DNA from: Viridibacterium sp047600765
GTDB lineage: Bacteria; Pseudomonadota; Gammaproteobacteria; Burkholderiales; Rhodocyclaceae
Assembly (NCBI GenBank): GCA_047600765.1
Contig: JASGKF010000001.1
Span: 1,860,001 to 1,924,000, forward strand
Length of the DNA: 64,000 nucleotides
Direction of reading: 5' to 3'
In this document: positions 8,748 through 16,594 of the stretch, piece after piece
How positions within the stretch are numbered: the first letter of the stretch is position 1
Layout: each line of letters opens with the position of its first letter
Translations under genes and position numbers: made by a program
Notes under the pieces: generated by a model
What the model saw: the letters and a program-made list of their open reading frames with translations, nothing else
Database searches by the model: none
What the model was told of the DNA's origin: nothing

Positions 8748-9767
8748 ATGTCTGCATCGCAAACCCTTGATTCTTCAAGCCCCCTGCCTCCCCGCACGCT
8801 CAGCGTCGCGCCCATGCTGGACTGGACGGACCGGCACTGCCGCTACTTCCACCGCCTGCTGGCACCGCATGCCTGGCTCTACACCGAGATGATCACCACC
8901 GGTGCGCTGCGCCATGGCGACGTGCCGCGCCACCTCGATTTCAACGGCGAGGAACACCCGGTGGCGCTGCAGCTGGGCGGTTCGGAGCCCGTCGAGCTGG
9001 CGTACGCTGCGCGCCTGGGCGAGCAATGGGGGTACGACGAGATCAACCTCAACTGCGGCTGCCCGTCGGAGCGCGTGCAGAACGGCGCTTTCGGCGCCTG
9101 CCTCATGAACGAGCCGGCGCTGGTGCGCGATGGCGTGAAAGCCATGTGCGACGCGGTGAGCATTCCGGTCACGGTGAAGCACCGCATCGGCATCGACCAG
9201 ATCGAGTCCTACGACTTCGTGCGCGACTTCGTCGGCACGGTGGCCGAAGGGGGCGCGCGCAGCTTCATCGTGCATGCGCGCAATGCCTGGCTGAAGGGCC
9301 TGTCGCCCAAGGAGAACCGCGAGATTCCGCCGTTGCGCTACGAGTTCGCGCAGCAGTTGAAGCATGACTTCCCGCAGCTGGAGATCATCGTCAACGGCGG
9401 CATCGCCAACCTGCCGATGATCCAGGACCGCCTTGCGGAAGTAGATGGCGTGATGGTCGGCCGCGAGGCCTACAACAACCCCTGGTCGCTGGTGGAATGG
9501 GAAGCCGGCTTGTTCAACACCGACTGGGCGCCGACGCGCGAGGAAGTCATCGCAGCGATGGTGGCCTATTGCGAGCGCGAGCAGAAAGAACGCGGCACGC
9601 CGGTGCGCGCCATCGTGCGCCACGTGATCCAGATCGCCAACGGCCTGCCCGGCGCGCGCAGCTTCCGCCGCACGCTGTCAGACGCCAACTTGCTGCGCGA
9701 CGCCAGGCCGGACCTGCTGTGGCAGGCCTGGCGACAGGTGGGCGCGGCGACCGAGACCGCCGCCTGA
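8748..9767 (+). CDS. dusA: tRNA-dihydrouridine(20/20a) synthase DusA
   Basis: A 339-residue FMN-dependent enzyme that reduces uridine to dihydrouridine in the tRNA D-loop. It shows the TIM-barrel start VAPMLDWTDRHCRYFHR, the catalytic motif NLNCGCPS (Cys105 by alignment with the family), VKHRIGID and HARNAWLKGLSPKENR, which is specific to DusA rather than DusB/C, then NGGI and DGVMVGREAYNNPW for FMN phosphate binding. It is divergent from marR and stands alone. The ATG follows a weak ribosome-binding region. Confidence 0.96.
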   Translation: MSASQTLDSSSPLPPRTLSVAPMLDWTDRHCRYFHRLLAPHAWLYTEMITTGALRHGDVPRHLDFNGEEHPVALQLGGSEPVELAYAARLGEQWGYDEINLNCGCPSERVQNGAFGACLMNEPALVRDGVKAMCDAVSIPVTVKHRIGIDQIESYDFVRDFVGTVAEGGARSFIVHARNAWLKGLSPKENREIPPLRYEFAQQLKHDFPQLEIIVNGGIANLPMIQDRLAEVDGVMVGREAYNNPWSLVEWEAGLFNTDWAPTREEVIAAMVAYCEREQKERGTPVRAIVRHVIQIANGLPGARSFRRTLSDANLLRDARPDLLWQAWRQVGAATETAA

Positions 9768-9805
9768 CAGGTCATCACAGCGAATGCCCGTGCGTTATTG
9801 AAGCC

Positions 9806-10408
9806 ATGCGTTTCATCAGCCTGCTGCCTGCCCTGCTATGCCTCGCCCTCGGCGCTTGCGCCTCGCTCAACGAGGCCGAGTGCCGCCGTGGCGACTGGCA
9901 GGCGCTGGGCAAACGCGAGGGCCTCGCCGGCTACACCGCAGGGCGCCTCGACGAGCACCGCAAGGCCTGTGGCAAGTACGCCATACAACCTGATACAGCG
10001 CTGTGGGAGAGCGGCCGCCAGCAAGGTCTGCGGCAATTCTGCACGCCACACAACGCGGTCGAAGCCGGCTACCGCGGCTACCAGTACAGCACGGGCACCT
10101 GCCCGGCCGACATGGAAGCGGCCTTCCTGCCCGGCTGGCGTGTCGGGCTCGAAGCCTGGCGCGCCGAATGGGAACTCGAACAGCTGCGCCAGCGCATCCG
10201 CAACCTGGAGGCGGACCTGATGCGCCTCAAACCCGGCCCGCAACGCGATGCCGTCGAGCGCGAGTACCGCTACACCGTCGGCATGTGGGGCGGCTGGATG
10301 CCCGGCCTGTTCCACGGCGCTCAGCTGGATCAGGCTGAGCACCGGGCATATCTCGCCCGCAAACGCATGTGGGACTACCAGAGCAAACTCGCCGCACCCG
10401 CATCGTAG
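9806..10408 (+). CDS. DUF2799 family lipoprotein
   Basis: A 200-residue protein with a lipoprotein signal (LCLALGAC, Cys about 19) and the DUF2799 pattern: NEAECRRGDWQALGKREGLAG, a conserved HRKACGKY, then a second related half with GYRGYQYSTGTCP. The C-terminal half is rich in Arg/Glu helices (residues 115-150). DUF2799 proteins are envelope lipoproteins of unknown role. The start is the ATG at 9806; longer frames read through the end of dusA. A 30-bp-armed inverted repeat follows directly and may end transcription. Confidence 0.85.
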   Translation: MRFISLLPALLCLALGACASLNEAECRRGDWQALGKREGLAGYTAGRLDEHRKACGKYAIQPDTALWESGRQQGLRQFCTPHNAVEAGYRGYQYSTGTCPADMEAAFLPGWRVGLEAWRAEWELEQLRQRIRNLEADLMRLKPGPQRDAVEREYRYTVGMWGGWMPGLFHGAQLDQAEHRAYLARKRMWDYQSKLAAPAS

Positions 10409-10420
10409 GTGCACAACGGC

Positions 10421-10494
10421 GTAGGGTGGATAAGCGCAGCGCATCCACCATCCAGGTGTGTGCGTGGTGGATGCGCTGCGCTTATCCACCCTAC
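10421..10494. repeat. Perfect 30-bp inverted repeat between convergent genes
   Basis: Arms 10421-10450 (beginning GTAGGGTGGATAAGCGCAGC) and 10465-10494 are perfect reverse complements around a 14-nt loop. This GTAGGGTGGATAAG sequence is a commonly seen intergenic repeat in proteobacteria. Here it sits between the convergent DUF2799 and GNAT genes, where the stem could act as a bidirectional transcription stop, although no U-tract is present. Confidence 0.9.
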
Positions 10495-10519
10495 AACTGA
10501 CGAGGCCCTGAGGCCCCGT

Positions 10520-11008
10520 TCAGACGAAGCGCTTGCGCAGCGACACCACGTTGAAGCGTTCGTAACCCATCTGCTCGTAGAACTGTCGCGCTGGTGCCGC
10601 CTCACCGGTCTGCAGGTAGGCGCCGGTGAAACCCTTGAGGCGCAGGCAGGTCTCGAAGGCTTCGAAAAGATGCTTGCCCAAACCCTGCCGCTGCCGCGCG
10701 CCGTTGACGAACATCTCCTTGATGTGGAACACCCAGCTGTTCACCCAGCGCTCACCCCAGCCCAGCACCGCAGCGACCGGCTGCCCGTCGCACAGCAGGA
10801 CCATGCATTCGAAGCGCGGGAACTGCGCGAAGCTCTGCAGGCGCTCCAGCACCACCATGGGATGCCAGCCATCATTCCAGGGCGCGGCATTGAACACGGA
10901 AACGTAGAGCGGCACGATCAGCGCCATGCTGTCGTGATCGAGCAGCCTGAACTCCAGTGCGCCCTCAGTGGCCGGCAGACTCTTCGCCGGGTTTTCCGAA
11001 ATGGTCAT
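10520..11008 (-). CDS. GNAT-family N-acetyltransferase
   Basis: A 162-residue acetyltransferase. The acetyl-CoA pyrophosphate loop is RQRQGLGKHLFEAF (about residues 108-121), preceded by the beta-4 strand KEMFVNGARQ and followed by ARQFYEQMGYERF, the usual C-terminal signature. The substrate cannot be told. The ATG at 11008 has an AGGGA site 6 bp upstream, and the gene overlaps the end of thiL by 44 bp, so translation is probably coupled to thiL. Confidence 0.85.
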   Translation of the reverse strand: MTISENPAKSLPATEGALEFRLLDHDSMALIVPLYVSVFNAAPWNDGWHPMVVLERLQSFAQFPRFECMVLLCDGQPVAAVLGWGERWVNSWVFHIKEMFVNGARQRQGLGKHLFEAFETCLRLKGFTGAYLQTGEAAPARQFYEQMGYERFNVVSLRKRFV

Positions 11009-11948
11009 ACGCTTTCCCTGCCAGTGATTCGCGCGAACCGTCGCGCCCGAACATCACGATGCCTTCACCCTCAACAAGACTGCCGATGCGGCTGAGCGGC
11101 AAGGCCAGCTTTTCACCCAGCCCCTGCAGGTACGCGCGCTGCGCAGCCGGTGCGCAGAACAGCAACTCGTAATCATCGCCGCCACGCAGCAGTGCCTCGC
11201 GCGCCACCTGCGCATCGCCGCAGGCCGCCAGCACCGACGCCAGCGGCAACGCCGCTTCGTCGAGCTGAGCGCCACAAGCGGAACGTTCGAGGATGTGCTG
11301 CAGATCGCCGAGCAGGCCGTCGGACACATCGAGCATCGCCGTCGCCACGCCACGCAGGGCCAGACCCAGCGCTACACGCGGCTGTGGCCGGTGCAGGGCG
11401 GCAAGGCATTGTTCGCGCGCCTCACCCGGCAGCTCGCGCTGACCCAGCAGCGTCTGCAAGCCCAGCGCCGCCAGACCCGGCCAACCGGAAATCCATATGT
11501 CATCGCCCGCTGAGCCGCCACCGCGCAACACGGCCTGCCCGGCGGGCACTTCGCCGAACACGGTCGCGCAGAGGTTGAGCGGCCCGCGCGTCGTGTCGCC
11601 ACCGATCCAGTCCACGCCAAACGCCGCACAGCACGCCGCGAAGCCCTCGGCAAAGCGCGCCACCCAATCCACATCAGCCGCCGGCATGGCCAGCGCCAGC
11701 GTGATCCAGCGCGGCTGCGCGGTCATCGCGGCCATGTCGGAGATGTTCACGGCGGCCGTCTTCCAGCCAATGTCGGCAGGGTCGGCCTCCGGCAAGAAGT
11801 GCGTGCCTGAGACCAGCATGTCAGTTGACACCACCAGCTGCATGCCCGGTGCTACGCGCAGCAGGGCGCCGTCGTCACCGACACCGAGATCGGTGTGGGA
11901 TGTAGCGCGTGTGAAGTGCTGGCGGATGAGGTCGAATTCGCTGGGCAT
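10965..11948 (-). CDS. thiL: Thiamine-monophosphate kinase ThiL
   Basis: ThiL phosphorylates thiamine monophosphate to the cofactor thiamine diphosphate. The 327-residue product has the PurM-like layout: SEFDLIRQHF, GVGDDGALL, VSTDMLVSGTHF, AAVNISDMAAMTAQPRW, VDWIGGDTTRGP and a later DVSDGLLGDLQHIL. The start at 11948 (MPSEFDL) matches family N-termini; an ATG seven codons earlier lies within a repeat remnant. The gene is displaced from nusB by two small genes and repeats, and from pgpA by about 12 kb, although the three are often adjacent in related bacteria. Confidence 0.94.
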   Translation of the reverse strand: MPSEFDLIRQHFTRATSHTDLGVGDDGALLRVAPGMQLVVSTDMLVSGTHFLPEADPADIGWKTAAVNISDMAAMTAQPRWITLALAMPAADVDWVARFAEGFAACCAAFGVDWIGGDTTRGPLNLCATVFGEVPAGQAVLRGGGSAGDDIWISGWPGLAALGLQTLLGQRELPGEAREQCLAALHRPQPRVALGLALRGVATAMLDVSDGLLGDLQHILERSACGAQLDEAALPLASVLAACGDAQVAREALLRGGDDYELLFCAPAAQRAYLQGLGEKLALPLSRIGSLVEGEGIVMFGRDGSRESLAGKAYDHFGKPGEESAGH

Positions 11949-11985
11949 TGTTGGTGCGGATTCTGTCATGCCCGCGAATGCGAGC

Positions 11986-12020
11986 GTAGGTTGAGCTGAA
12001 CGCTATGAAGTCCACATATG
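11986..12020. repeat. Degenerate half copy of the GTAGGTTGGGC repeat
   Basis: Starting at 11986, GTAGGTTGAGCTGAACGC is a diverged version of the left arm of the element at 12340-12421 (GTAGGTTGGGCTGAATGC), in the same orientation. Just before it, 11964-11983 contains a TCATGCCCGCGAATGCG stretch resembling a decayed dRS3-like arm. Together with the intact copy it brackets the small gene at 12074-12322. Confidence 0.65.
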
Positions 12021-12073
12021 TATGCAGTGGGCTTGAGGTGAAACACGTAAAACCGAGCTACCGCAGAACACCA

Positions 12074-12322
12074 TCAAGATGCATCCGCTTCAACAAAATA
12101 ATCCGCAAGCTCAAAGTTCCAGCCATTCTTGTTGGTGATATAGCGCTCAAGGAACGGTACATTTTCGGGGCGCACCGGCCAGCAGTCATACATCGGATTG
12201 TGCGGGTCCTCGACTCCAAACTCGGCCTGAAATTCACACAAAGAAAACGTCTCTATCCGTATCTCCCACAGAGATAGCTCCGTCGTTTTTGAGTAAGCGC
12301 GAATTACTCGGGCAAGAGACAT
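12074..12322 (-). CDS. Small acidic hypothetical protein (DUF7683-like)
   Basis: An 82-residue protein starting at the ATG at 12322. Sequence of the type ETFSLCEFQAEFGVEDPHNPMYDCWPV...FLERYI...WNFELADYFVEAD resembles small immunity-like or DUF7683 proteins often found singly in accessory spots; the family call is from memory and tentative. The upstream frame extension reads through a repeat and is rejected. Flanked by two copies of the same repeat, it looks like an inserted cargo gene. Its A+T content is clearly above that of its neighbours. Confidence 0.6.
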   Translation of the reverse strand: MSLARVIRAYSKTTELSLWEIRIETFSLCEFQAEFGVEDPHNPMYDCWPVRPENVPFLERYITNKNGWNFELADYFVEADAS

Positions 12323-12339
12323 TGCGTACCTTATCGATC

Positions 12340-12421
12340 GTAGGTTGGGCTGAATGCAATGAAGCCCAACATGTTTCCGATGGCAGAGGCTTGTTGGGCT
12401 TCCTTCGTCAGCCCAACCTAC
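12340..12421. repeat. GTAGGTTGGGC inverted-repeat element
   Basis: The left arm (from 12340) GTAGGTTGGGCTGA...GAAGCCCAACA and right arm TGTTGGGCTTC...TCAGCCCAACCTAC (to 12421) are inverted complements around a short centre. The element is a common intergenic palindrome of proteobacterial genomes. Its right arm reaches into the 3' end of the YdjM-like gene and supplies its last codons and stop. Confidence 0.85.
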
Positions 12422-12950
12422 ACACGGCATGACGCCGCCGCAAGCCATACAGGACCAAACACAGCACTGCTGCCGGTAACCACACCCACAACAGCTCGGA
12501 AAGGAGCACGTTCAAACCGCGCTCGCTGAAGATGCGGCTGACACCTATGGGCGAGACCTCGATGCCGCGCCAGGATGCGAAGACGCGCTCGTCCGACCAG
12601 GGCCAGTACAGCGCTACGCCGAGGCCGCCATTGGTGAGCATGTCGAGCAGGGGATGCGAGACGGCGGAAAGGAAGGTGAACGCCGCTGCGACAACTCGAC
12701 GTGCGTGCAAAGGCTTGGCGGTCAGTGCAGCAATGACCGCCAGAATGAGTGCGAAGCCGATGGAGTGCGTGGCGCCGCGATGGCCCAGCGTGTCCGCATA
12801 GGCAATACCCAGCTTGAAGGCGACGACGTCGAAATCAGGGCAGATGGAAGCGAAAACGCCTGCAATGAGCAGGCGTCGCGACACAACAGGCTTGCCCAGC
12901 CCCAGACCCACGGCCAGCGGTACGGCGGCGTGCGTGAGTATGGTGGGCAT
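12408..12950 (-). CDS. YdjM/DUF457-type membrane-bound metal-dependent hydrolase
   Basis: A 180-residue membrane protein of the LexA-regulated YdjM-like family. Conserved features are THAAVPLAVG at the N-terminus, CPDFDVVAF, GHRGATHSIGFAL and AVSHPLLDMLTNGG, whose His/Asp residues likely bind metal; the segments around them are hydrophobic (about four helices). The gene begins 5 bp after the nusB stop on the same strand. The C-terminal residues (HAVCRLG) are encoded within or next to the repeat arm, so the natural end may have been altered. Confidence 0.85.
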   Translation of the reverse strand: MPTILTHAAVPLAVGLGLGKPVVSRRLLIAGVFASICPDFDVVAFKLGIAYADTLGHRGATHSIGFALILAVIAALTAKPLHARRVVAAAFTFLSAVSHPLLDMLTNGGLGVALYWPWSDERVFASWRGIEVSPIGVSRIFSERGLNVLLSELLWVWLPAAVLCLVLYGLRRRHAVCRLG

Positions 12951-12955
12951 GGGCC

Positions 12956-13423
12956 TCAGCGCTTGTTCTTGGCTTCCACTTCGGCTGCGCGCAACTGCGG
13001 TGCGAGCTTGTCGAGCACGCCGTTGACGAAGCGGTGAGCATCCGTGCCACCAAAGGACTTGGTGAGTTCGATGGCTTCGTTGATGACCACGCGGTAGGGC
13101 GTCTCGATGCGCTCGGCGAGTTCGTAGGTGGCGAGCAGCAGGATGGCGCGTTCGATCGGCGAGATTTCGCCGATGGGGCGGTCGAGGTAGGGCTGGAAGC
13201 GGGCTTCGAAATCCTCGGCCTTCGCGGCGGCGCTACGCAGCAGCAGGCGGGCGAGCGGCTTGTCGGCGCGCGCCCAGGCTTCGGACTCCTGTTCGAGGTG
13301 GTCTTCGACGACCTCGACGGAGTTGCCGCTCATGCGCCACTGGTAAAGGCCTTGCATGGCCAGCTCGCGGGCGAGGCGGCGCGGGGACTTCTTGGGTTCT
13401 TCGACTTGGACTGCGTCGTTCAT
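12956..13423 (-). CDS. nusB: Transcription antitermination factor NusB
   Basis: NusB binds boxA RNA with NusE(S10) to promote rRNA antitermination. The 155-residue, all-helical protein shows RRLARELAMQGLYQWRMSG, ARPLLRSAAA-type helices, PIGEISPIERAILLLATYEL and RVVINEAIELTKSFGGTDAHRFVNGVLDKLA, all canonical. It starts one base after the ribH stop, a conserved ribH-nusB junction in many bacteria. Confidence 0.96.
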   Translation of the reverse strand: MNDAVQVEEPKKSPRRLARELAMQGLYQWRMSGNSVEVVEDHLEQESEAWARADKPLARLLLRSAAAKAEDFEARFQPYLDRPIGEISPIERAILLLATYELAERIETPYRVVINEAIELTKSFGGTDAHRFVNGVLDKLAPQLRAAEVEAKNKR

Positions 13424-13424
13424 G

Positions 13425-13898
13425 TCAGTGCAGGGCTTTCAACAGGTTGGCCATTTCGATGGCGACGAGGGCGCATTCCTGGCCCTTGATGTGCATGCGG
13501 GCAACGGCCTGGTCATCGTCTTCGGTGGTCAGCACGCCATTGGCGACGGGGGTGCCGGTGTCGAGCTGCACGCGGGTGATGCCGGCGGCCATCTCGTTGG
13601 AGACGACTTCGAAGTGGTAGGTGTCGCCACGGATGACGGCGCCGAGTGCGATGAGGGCGTCGTAGCGTCCCTTGCGGGCGAGGGCTTGCAGGGTCAGCGG
13701 CAGTTCCAGCGCGCCGGGTACGGTGACGACCAGCAGGTGTTCGGGGTCGGCACCGCGCGTGAGCAGTTCGGTGACACAGCCGCTCAGCAGGTTGTCGCCA
13801 ATCTCGCTGTTGAAGCGCGCCAGCACGATGGCGATGCGCAGGGACTTGCCTTCGTAGCGCGGGGCGATTTCAGGAACGTGTTCGAAACGGGGGGGCAT
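13425..13898 (-). CDS. ribH: 6,7-dimethyl-8-ribityllumazine synthase RibH
   Basis: RibH condenses dihydroxybutanone phosphate with the ribitylaminopyrimidine to give lumazine, the penultimate riboflavin step. The 157-residue protein has ALELPLTLQAL, ALGAVIRGDTYHFEVVSNEMAAGI (catalytic His in the TYHFE segment) and VANGVLTTEDDDQAVAR. It lies 15 bp after ribBA on the same strand and one base before nusB. Confidence 0.96.
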   Translation of the reverse strand: MPPRFEHVPEIAPRYEGKSLRIAIVLARFNSEIGDNLLSGCVTELLTRGADPEHLLVVTVPGALELPLTLQALARKGRYDALIALGAVIRGDTYHFEVVSNEMAAGITRVQLDTGTPVANGVLTTEDDDQAVARMHIKGQECALVAIEMANLLKALH

Positions 13899-13913
13899 GA
13901 GGTTCCTCTTGGT

Positions 13914-15011
13914 TCAGGGGGCTTCGAAGCCGGTGACTTCGAGATCGAAGCCGGACATGCTGGGCATGCGACGCGGGGTCGACAGGACGCGCATCTTGCC
14001 GACGCCGAGATCGCGCAGGATCTGGGCGCCGATGCCGAAGATACGCGGATCCCACTTGGTCGGCACGGGCAGGCTGTTGTCGACACCGAGGGTGGCAAGC
14101 ATTTCTTCGGCGCTGACCGGGCGGCGCAGCAGGATCACGGCACCGTGACCCTTGGCCGCAATGCGGCGCAGGGCTTCGTCGATGGTGTAGCTGTGGCGTG
14201 TGCCGGCGGGGTCGATGAAGTCGAGCACGGAGACCGGCTCATGCACGCGCACGAGGGTTTCGACGTCGGGGCGGATCTCGCCGAGGTACATGGCGAGATG
14301 AATCTCGCCCGAAGTGCGGTCGCGGAAGGCGGCGAGGCGGAACTCGCCGTGCGCGGTCGGCACAGGCTTGTCGGCGACGCGCTCGACCATCTTCTCTTCG
14401 GCCGAACGGTGATGGATGAGGTCGCGGATGGCGCCGATCTTGAGGCCGTGTTCCTTGGCGAACACCAGCAGGTCGGGCAGGCGGGCCATGCTGCCGTCTT
14501 CGTTCATGATCTCGCAGATCACGCTGGCGGGCTCCAGCCCGGCGAGGCCGGCGAGGTCGCAACCGGCTTCGGTGTGGCCAGCACGCACGAGCACACCACC
14601 GGGCTTGGCCATGATGGGGAAGACGTGGCCGGGCTGCACGATGTCGGCGGGCTTGGCGTATTTCGCCACGGCCGCGGCGACGGTGCGCGCACGGTCGGCC
14701 GCCGAGATGCCGGTGGTGACGCCTTCGGCCGCTTCGATGGAGACAGTGAAGGCGGTCGAGAACTGGCTGCGGTTGTCGCGCGCCATGGGGTTGAGGCCCA
14801 GTTGGCGGCAGCGTTCTTCGGTCAGCGTCAGGCAGATCAGGCCACGCGCGTGACGAGCCATGAAGTTGATGGCTTCGGGCGTGGCGAACTGCGCGGCGAC
14901 GACGATGTCGCCTTCGTTCTCGCGGTCTTCGTCATCGATGAGGATGACCATGCGCCCGGCACGGATGTCTTCGATGATGTCGCGAATGGGAGAGAGGTTG
15001 CAGGCTTCCAT
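13914..15011 (-). CDS. ribB: 3,4-dihydroxy-2-butanone-4-phosphate synthase with degenerate GTP cyclohydrolase II domain
   Basis: A 365-residue, two-domain protein. Residues 1-205 are a full DHBP synthase (IDDEDRENEGDIVVAA, RNSQF-type region, GHVFPIMAKPGGVLVRAGHTEAG, CEIMNEDGSMAR), converting ribulose 5-phosphate to the four-carbon riboflavin precursor. Residues about 215-365 resemble GTP cyclohydrolase II but lack the zinc-binding Cys cluster (the CxxxCDC region reads RRIAAKGHGAVILL), so this half should not bind zinc or open GTP; such RibBX forms are common in beta- and gammaproteobacteria. A separate RibA is therefore expected elsewhere. The 293 bp upstream shows no recognisable FMN riboswitch. 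Confidence 0.94.
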   Translation of the reverse strand: MEACNLSPIRDIIEDIRAGRMVILIDDEDRENEGDIVVAAQFATPEAINFMARHARGLICLTLTEERCRQLGLNPMARDNRSQFSTAFTVSIEAAEGVTTGISAADRARTVAAAVAKYAKPADIVQPGHVFPIMAKPGGVLVRAGHTEAGCDLAGLAGLEPASVICEIMNEDGSMARLPDLLVFAKEHGLKIGAIRDLIHHRSAEEKMVERVADKPVPTAHGEFRLAAFRDRTSGEIHLAMYLGEIRPDVETLVRVHEPVSVLDFIDPAGTRHSYTIDEALRRIAAKGHGAVILLRRPVSAEEMLATLGVDNSLPVPTKWDPRIFGIGAQILRDLGVGKMRVLSTPRRMPSMSGFDLEVTGFEAP

Positions 15012-15304
15012 GGTGTTCCGGCTCTCGGGTCGGCGATCACGCCCTACCCTGATGGAAAGAGGGTCATTTCAGGCCCGATTGAAAAACCGGGTCGTCGTAC
15101 CCAACTGATAGCGTCACCGGTGTCGGGCGCAGATGCTTGAAAGATGAGGAATTTTACGCCATCGACAGCGGCTGCGCCCGGTAATGCGTCAATAACCCGC
15201 ACGGCTTTGATGCGCCAGGCGCAAGAATCCGGACAAACCCCGGGTGTAACATGGCCGGCCGTCAGCCGGTCTGCTCGTCCTGACCTGCACACACAGGAGT
15301 ACCG

Positions 15305-16594
15305 ATGGTCCCGCACCTGACAACCGCCCTCACGGGCCCGCTGCTGGAACTGGAACGCAGCTTCCTCGACCACTCGACCGCCATCGAGCGCTGGTTCCGC
15401 AGCCAGTGGCAGGACTACACGCCACCGTTCTACGGCTCGGTCGATCTGCGCAACAGCGGCTACAAGCTCGCCCCGGTCGATACCAACCTGTTCCCCGGCG
15501 GCTTCAACAACCTCAATCCGGAATTCCTGCCGCTGTGCGTGCAGGCCGCGCAAGTCGCCATCGAGCGCATCTGCCCGGACGCCCGCAGCATCCTGCTGAT
15601 TCCCGAGAACCACACGCGCAACCTGTTCTACCTGCAGAACGTGGCGCGCCTCGTCACCATCCTCGGCCACACGGGTCTGCGCGTGCGCGTCGGCTCCCTG
15701 CTGCCGGACCTCACGGGGCCGACCAATATCGACCTGCCCGATGGCAGCCAGCTGACGCTGGAGCCGCTGGTGCGGCGTGGCACACGACTGGGCGTGGAAG
15801 GCGCTGACCCCTGCGCGATCCTGCTCAACAACGACCTGTCGGCCGGCGTGCCGGAGATCCTGCAAGGCCTCGAAGGCCAGTGGCTGATTCCGCCGCTGCA
15901 CGCGGGCTGGGCGACGCGCCGCAAGTCCAAGCACTTCGCGGCCTACGACCAGATCGCGGCTGACTTCAGCAAGATGCTGGGCATCGACCCCTGGCTGCTG
16001 AACCCGTATTTCGGTGTTTGCGGCGAGATCAACTTCCACGAACGCACGGGCGAAGACTGTCTCGCCAGCCAGGTGGACTTCCTGCTCACGCGTATCCGCC
16101 AGAAATACAGCGAGTACGGCGTGACCGAAAAGCCCTTCGTGATCGTCAAGGCCGATGCCGGCACCTACGGCATGGGCGTGATGACCGTGCATGACGCCAA
16201 CGACGTGCGCGACCTCAACCGCAAGCAGCGCAACAAGATGAGCGTGGTCAAGGAAGGCTTACAGGTCAGCGAAGTCATCATCCAGGAAGGCGTCAGCACG
16301 CTGGAAACCGTCAACGGCGGCGTCGCCGAGCCGGTTGTATACATGATGGATCACTACGTCGTCGGCGGCTTCTACCGCGTCAATACGGCGCGCGGGCGCG
16401 ACGAAAACCTCAATGCTCCGGGCATGAGCTTCGAACCGCTGGGCTTCGCCACCGGCTGCAACCTGCCTGACTGTCGCCAGGCCCCGGACGCGCCGCCGAA
16501 CAGGTTCTATGCCTATGGCGTGGTCGGCCGTCTGGCCTTGCTGGCTGCGGCACTGGAGATCGAGCAGACCGCGCCGGCCGAGGCCACTGCATGA
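15305..16594 (+). CDS. gshA: Glutamate-cysteine ligase, ATP-grasp proteobacterial type
   Basis: This catalyses the first step of glutathione synthesis. The 429-residue protein belongs to the GshA family first seen in Acidithiobacillus and betaproteobacteria, unrelated in length to E. coli GshA: SVDLRNSGYKLAPVDTNLFPGGFNNL near the N-terminus, PENHTRN, WATRRKSKHF, and an ATP-grasp-like VIVKADAGTYGMGVMTV. A CAGGAG precedes the ATG. The gene overlaps gshB by 4 bp, and together they make glutathione. Confidence 0.95.
   Translation: MVPHLTTALTGPLLELERSFLDHSTAIERWFRSQWQDYTPPFYGSVDLRNSGYKLAPVDTNLFPGGFNNLNPEFLPLCVQAAQVAIERICPDARSILLIPENHTRNLFYLQNVARLVTILGHTGLRVRVGSLLPDLTGPTNIDLPDGSQLTLEPLVRRGTRLGVEGADPCAILLNNDLSAGVPEILQGLEGQWLIPPLHAGWATRRKSKHFAAYDQIAADFSKMLGIDPWLLNPYFGVCGEINFHERTGEDCLASQVDFLLTRIRQKYSEYGVTEKPFVIVKADAGTYGMGVMTVHDANDVRDLNRKQRNKMSVVKEGLQVSEVIIQEGVSTLETVNGGVAEPVVYMMDHYVVGGFYRVNTARGRDENLNAPGMSFEPLGFATGCNLPDCRQAPDAPPNRFYAYGVVGRLALLAAALEIEQTAPAEATA

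Noticed and set aside
12005..12277. 90-codon plus-strand frame
   Set aside because: It is antisense to the small gene 12074-12322 and begins within the repeat remnant; no ribosome-binding site.
13356..15140. 594-codon plus-strand open frame
   Set aside because: Shadow of ribH and ribB on the other strand; Gly/Ala/Asp-rich translation without domains.
15012..15304. FMN riboswitch before ribB
   Set aside because: None of the conserved RFN blocks (such as the GAAATTCCC-type segments) is present on the ribB-sense strand.
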